Below, piece by piece: positions 60,009 through 64,000 of a DNA stretch of 64,000 nt (positions within the stretch are counted from its first letter, which is position 1; the number at the start of each line of letters is the position of its first letter). The notes under the pieces are model-generated. The model searched no databases and was not told the DNA's origin. It saw only the letters and a program-made list of their open reading frames with translations. Source of the DNA: Megascapheus bottae (Eukaryota > Chordata > Mammalia > Rodentia > Geomyidae); the NCBI GenBank assembly GCA_024803745.1, contig JANJXV010000189.1, positions 1,849,344 through 1,913,343 on the forward strand, given 5' to 3'. Made by a program: the position numbers and the translations under genes.

Positions 60009-61786
60009 GTGAGTGAGGGACCCTGGACTGGGGGTGTGTGATGGAGGAGGACAGAAACTCACACCTGACCCTGGTGGGGCTCATCACTCATACTGCCAGG
60101 AAGGGTGTGGATACACCCAGAAGACCTCCTCTCCTGACACGTTTCTGAGTGGCAGTCTACCCAAGGTGCGGGCTGTGCTCCCGTGAGGTCCTCACAACTC
60201 CTGCCTCACTGCCTAGTCTACCCTACCAGAGGCGTAAGGGTCAGATCAGGAGGAGAAATCAGTCAGTAAGTGGTCACTTCCAAAACAGAGTTGTGCAAAG
60301 AAAAATGTTGCTCCAGACATCAGTGGCTCGTGACTCTGTGGGGACCATCCCTGCTCTACAATCTCAAACTTTTAACTTCAAATCTTTGTTCTCTGCATTG
60401 TTCAAATCTTGATCAACTTCTGATAGTCACCTCCTGTGGTTAGGAGCAGGGCCAGAATAGACCTTGAAGATGGTCATGGAAGGCCCTTCCTGGGTCTCTT
60501 GGTTCCGTGCAATCCTGGGAGATTTAAAGTCTCCTTGATCTATGATTTTAAAAATTATAATTGGAATTATACACAGGGGTTGAGTTACATAAGTCAGGTT
60601 AAAAGCGCATTTCTTTTTGGAGAATATCACTCCTTTCTTTACACCTTGTTTTCACCCTTTATCAGCAACAGCCTTCTGGTAGTAGACAAATACCTTATAG
60701 TCATTTTCCCATACCCTCCACGTTGTTCTGCTGGGAACTGGAACTCATCTCCCAGTCAGCTCAGTCTGTGCCTCTCTCACTTCCCAGGTTCATGGAGTGT
60801 GAGGCTACTGAGGAGATGGAGAATTCAGAATTGCAGGTGATAACGCATTTCCAGGGCCAGCCTCATACAATCCCACTGAAGCCAGATTCTCCAAGGCCCT
60901 CATTCCCTGACAGTCTCTAGCAGCCAGGTAGGGTCTCTCAATGTTCTACTGGAGATCATAGTCCATAAGGTGTCCAAAAGGGTTCTGGAAGGATTTACCC
61001 ACATCCAGAGCTCCTCTTTCAGATACAGGTGTTGCTGTTACAATTGAAGCAAAGCATTCCTCTAAAGCCTGAGGTTTCTTATGTAGATAGTATGGAACTG
61101 GTTAATGTCGGGGCTAGATCTGTAGCTCCATTCTCCACGATCCTAGCACCCTGGACAACACCTGCTCAGGATCAGGGTTTGGATGTGGAGAGCACTAGAG
61201 CCTCAGTGTCTCTGAATTTGTTCCCACATGGCAGTCCTATGTGACCCACGTGGTGCAGTATCTCTTCTTGTTCCAGATCTATGATGGCCTTGGTCTGGCA
61301 TCCTTCTAGTAAACTCTGTTCCCTAGCAATCTTGTGGTGAAGCTCATTTCCCCATCCATGCATTGGCTTGTTTTCCTCTCTCTTAGAGGGCAACTCCACA
61401 AAGACTGACCTCAAAGCTCGGTCTGCCCAACCATCAGCACTCACAGGTCAGAGGCTGCCAGAGACCACGACACCTGAAGAGATCCCACCGGAAGCCGTGG
61501 AGGAGTACATAGCCATCATGAACTGACTGGAGGGCCTTCCAGAAATGTCCACTCACACGTCTGAGGGCACATCCAAAGAGGAGGAGATGGAATAACAGAT
61601 GTTGAGGACATCTGCTCAGACCCAGAGCTCCTGAGCCGCATTGACCAGCTCTGCTCCCAGGAAGATTTCATGGCAAATGTGGGCTCCATCTCCAGCTCTG
61701 CTCTCTGCTACCTTCCCTGGCCCTTGGAATTCAGCATGATTTCCTGGCTGCTCACCTGTGGGGGGAAAGCGGGGGAGGAGGGAGGA

Positions 61787-61827
61787 AGCAAAGGAAGGAG
61801 AGAGGGAGGGAGGGAGAGAGGGAGATG
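61787..61827. repeat. (GGGA)n-rich purine tract
   Basis: 'gaaggagagagggagggagggagagagggag' simple repeat in an intron of the Nutm2-like pseudogene. Confidence 0.85.
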
Positions 61828-63080
61828 ATATTCAATTTCTGTGCTGTACCCATTGGGGGAGGTCATTCCTTCCTGTCTCCTCTAAGTCCCCTTGACACAC
61901 ATTGCTCCTTTCTACACACACTGACACCCTCTTCCTCGGGCCCCGGTGGAGGCCATCATCCATCCCACATTCCTGGAAGGACTGCTTTCCTCCAAACCAC
62001 AGCTGGATCTCCTGGCCCTCACTGAGGAGCTGGAACAGGAAGAAGGACTTACCCCTGACCAGGTAAGCACAGGAAGGACTGAGGGAAGGTAGATCAGGAG
62101 GGGTAGAAGGGAGCACAACCAGAAGGGAGGGGCCATGGCCCCAGGCTTCTGGGGAGTCCTGGCCTTCCAGGTCATTCCTGATGGAAGATGTGGGTGTGGG
62201 CAGGAAGGAAGGACACGCGGAGCAGGGAGGGGCTCCCAGTGGGGAGGTGGCAAGCACTAGTGTGTGTGTCTGCAGCCAAGGAGGCAATGCCTCTGGTTGT
62301 CGCCTGTCCTTGGGTCTCTTCCAGACAGATGCAAAGCCACTGCCTATTCATTTTCTCCTCCCACAGATAGTGGAGAAGCGTCTTGGGGCGCCCAGAGTAG
62401 ACACAGGTGTTTCTGAGTTGGCCACCTGCCAAGGGGCAGATAGACAAGACCAGCGCCGCCAACAAGGAGTCAGTGCAGAAGCCGGCATGGTGCAAAGCGT
62501 TTCCAGTGATGATCAGAGCCACGGTGGAAGCGATGTGGAGCAGTTGATGCCTGATGCGGCTGCTGTCCTCCAGGGGGTCAAGGGTCTCCTTCACTGGAGC
62601 CACGTGGTCCACGGCTTCTCCCCATGGACATGGATCCCAACACCAGCATCTGGGCTCCGGAGACACACTGCATCACATGGAAGAGTCTCCTTCTGGGACT
62701 CCATACAAGCTACCAGGGGACAGGAAGGTGGACAAGAAAGGTGTCCCCAGCCTGGCTTCCTTGCTGGGCACTGAGTACCATCTCCTACGCTAGGGAATAT
62801 CACAGAGCCCCAGATCCTCCACCCTTCTGTGCTCTGAACACCAAGTCCCAAGACCTTCATTGTCCAAGGGAAGAGGCAGTAGCCTGGATCCCCTTCCACC
62901 TGTCATGTCCAAGAAAAGAGCTCGCATTAGAGCCTCGTGCACCCTAGAAAAGAATTCCCATCCAGGGACTTGCCTTGAGGAGTTTGCAAAGGACTTGGCT
63001 TTGGGGATAATTCAGCTGTCATAGCCTCAGAAGAGAAAGCATGAAGCACTGGAAGTTCAGAAGAAGAAGAGGAAGAAGAA

Positions 63081-64000
63081 AAAGCATTGAAACTAGTTGG
63101 GGCCTGAGTGAGATCTCAACTGGCTTGCATTCTACAACCCAGCAAGCAAAAAGGTCTTCCTCACTCAGTGCTGATCTAGGACTCCTTAGGGTAGCAGTGG
63201 AAGTGGAGGGTAGTGAAAATAGTAGGAATGAAGGGAAGGTGCAGTGAGCTCAGATGGGGAGGGAGTTTTATGTGAGGGGGGAGTTGTAATTATGAAGAAT
63301 AAACAAACATATTTTGGTTGGAACATTGCCCTCAGAACAGCTGAGCCGGTATCTGGGATGTGCAAGGATGAGAATGGTGAGGAGGGAAAGATGTCAAGAT
63401 CTATAGTAAACACATGCCTATCCAGTTCTTCCATCCAGATTGGCCCACTGCCCCTGTAAGCACAGACACTGCAATTTCTCTGTTCTCTTGTTCATAACCT
63501 TCTCATAAGGCCTCGCCATGTTAAAAAGTCCTTGTGTGCACAGCACATTATTATGTGATCCACCAATACCTAGTTAGAAGAGTCAGTTTTGTGCTTTCCA
63601 CCTCGCTACTGTCATCCAATTCTGTAGGAATGAGCCTAGGAGCCTAGAGAACTCCTTTCTACTCCCTAAACTGCCCCATGTCTTGGCTGAACAGGTTCTC
63701 AACTAGCCATGGTCTTCCCAAGTGAGTGGCTCCAGGGGAGAAAAGGCCTGGCCCCAGGGAAAGCAGGTACATCGTCCTGAGGCATCTTCAGCTGACAACC
63801 TCAGCAAGAACTGTTCCCTTATCCATGAGGATACCATGCGCTCTGGCAGTGACCTGGAGAGAACAGCTATTGTGGATGCCTTTTTGAGGCTGCACTTTAA
63901 TTTTCAGTCAGAGTTGACATTCTCCTGGGCTGTAGACATTAAGCAGCATTGCTGAGAATCCCTGGATTAAGGATACAATCATTCTGTCTGAACCTGATCA
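63081..64000. other. Unassigned right edge
   Basis: No gene or repeat recognised. The plus-strand frame at 63722-63955 has no familiar motif. Confidence 0.4.

Larger units (their letters stand above)
58380..63080 (+). pseudogene. Nutm2: Nutm2-like (NUT family) pseudogene
   Basis: Family blocks appear in the right order with splice sites. (a) A first exon from about 58393 has VSLNPAASGSPFTDL...APGPADGS in one frame and AFPSTALVSGGRSF in another, so it is frame-shifted. (b) APSVYQNFLHRQQFKTLVWK ends near 59025. (c) 59880-60008 gives [20 protein letters not shown]...[13 protein letters not shown] with good acceptor and donor. (d) 60788-60836 gives FMECEATEEMENSELQ. (e) From 61387, PPEAVEEYIAIMN is followed by a stop, then DPELLSRIDQLCSQEDF. 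(f) About 61946-62062 gives [20 protein letters not shown]...EEGLTPDQ, then from 62367 IVEKRLG. A basic KFRRRRGRRKS near 63055 resembles the C-terminal nuclear signal. NUT proteins bind p300 in spermatids. Stops and frame changes mark it as a pseudogene. Confidence 0.78.

Overview
The window is mammalian nuclear DNA, most likely from a geomyoid rodent (pocket mice, kangaroo rats, pocket gophers). The main clue is the commonest repeat: a dimeric SINE with a tRNA-Ala/ID-like left half and a right half ending in a 'gctcaagtggtagagc...ccctgagttcaagccc' motif. It matches my memory of the IDL-Geo family described from Geomyoidea; a second type joins the same right half to a B1-like left half. Genes are split by GT-AG introns, and LINE-1 3' ends, LTR elements and microsatellites are abundant. 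No bacterial-type operon, CRISPR array or integron is present.

Layout. (1) 34-12554, + strand: the last exons of a contactin-associated-protein (CASPR) gene, best read as Cntnap3. Five exons join in phase and a sixth encodes the transmembrane helix and tail; one juxtamembrane exon was not found and the reading frame stops a few residues short of the family's usual C-terminus. (2) 12.6-25.8 kb: gene-poor and repeat-rich. It holds an approximately 8.5-kb inverted duplication (arms 17225-18480 and 20310-25695) whose right arm carries a 3.7-kb insertion containing an intronless Pphln1 (periphilin) retrocopy. (3) 25847-35044, - strand: a nearly complete class II (betaretrovirus/IAP-like) endogenous retrovirus. 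It has 338-bp LTRs differing at 3 sites, a 6-bp target duplication, a Lys-tRNA primer site, full-length gag, a gag-pro frameshift signal and a dUTPase-protease-RT frame; pol is broken by one frameshift and one stop codon, and no env frame is present. (4) 37.1-42.8 kb: a Spata31-family (testis, formerly FAM75) gene copy with its first exon, a minisatellite in an intron, and lesions in exons 3 and 4. (5) 47.7-48.4 kb: an isolated GC-rich island with perfect tandem repeats. (6) 48.5-55.3 kb: a second, mosaic Spata31 copy built from two young segments flanking an older paralogous segment. (7) 58.4-63.1 kb: a Nutm2-like pseudogene.

As I recall, CNTNAP3-type, SPATA31 and NUTM2 genes lie near each other on human chromosome 9 and, for the first two, mouse chromosome 13. 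The window therefore looks like a fast-duplicating, testis-gene-rich segment rather than a functional gene cluster. The only reading frames that look potentially functional are the CASPR exons, ERV gag and long pieces of Spata31 exon 4. I found no convincing undescribed molecular system; the most interesting structures are the mosaic Spata31 copy, the inverted duplication, and the ERV with its gag-pro recoding signal.
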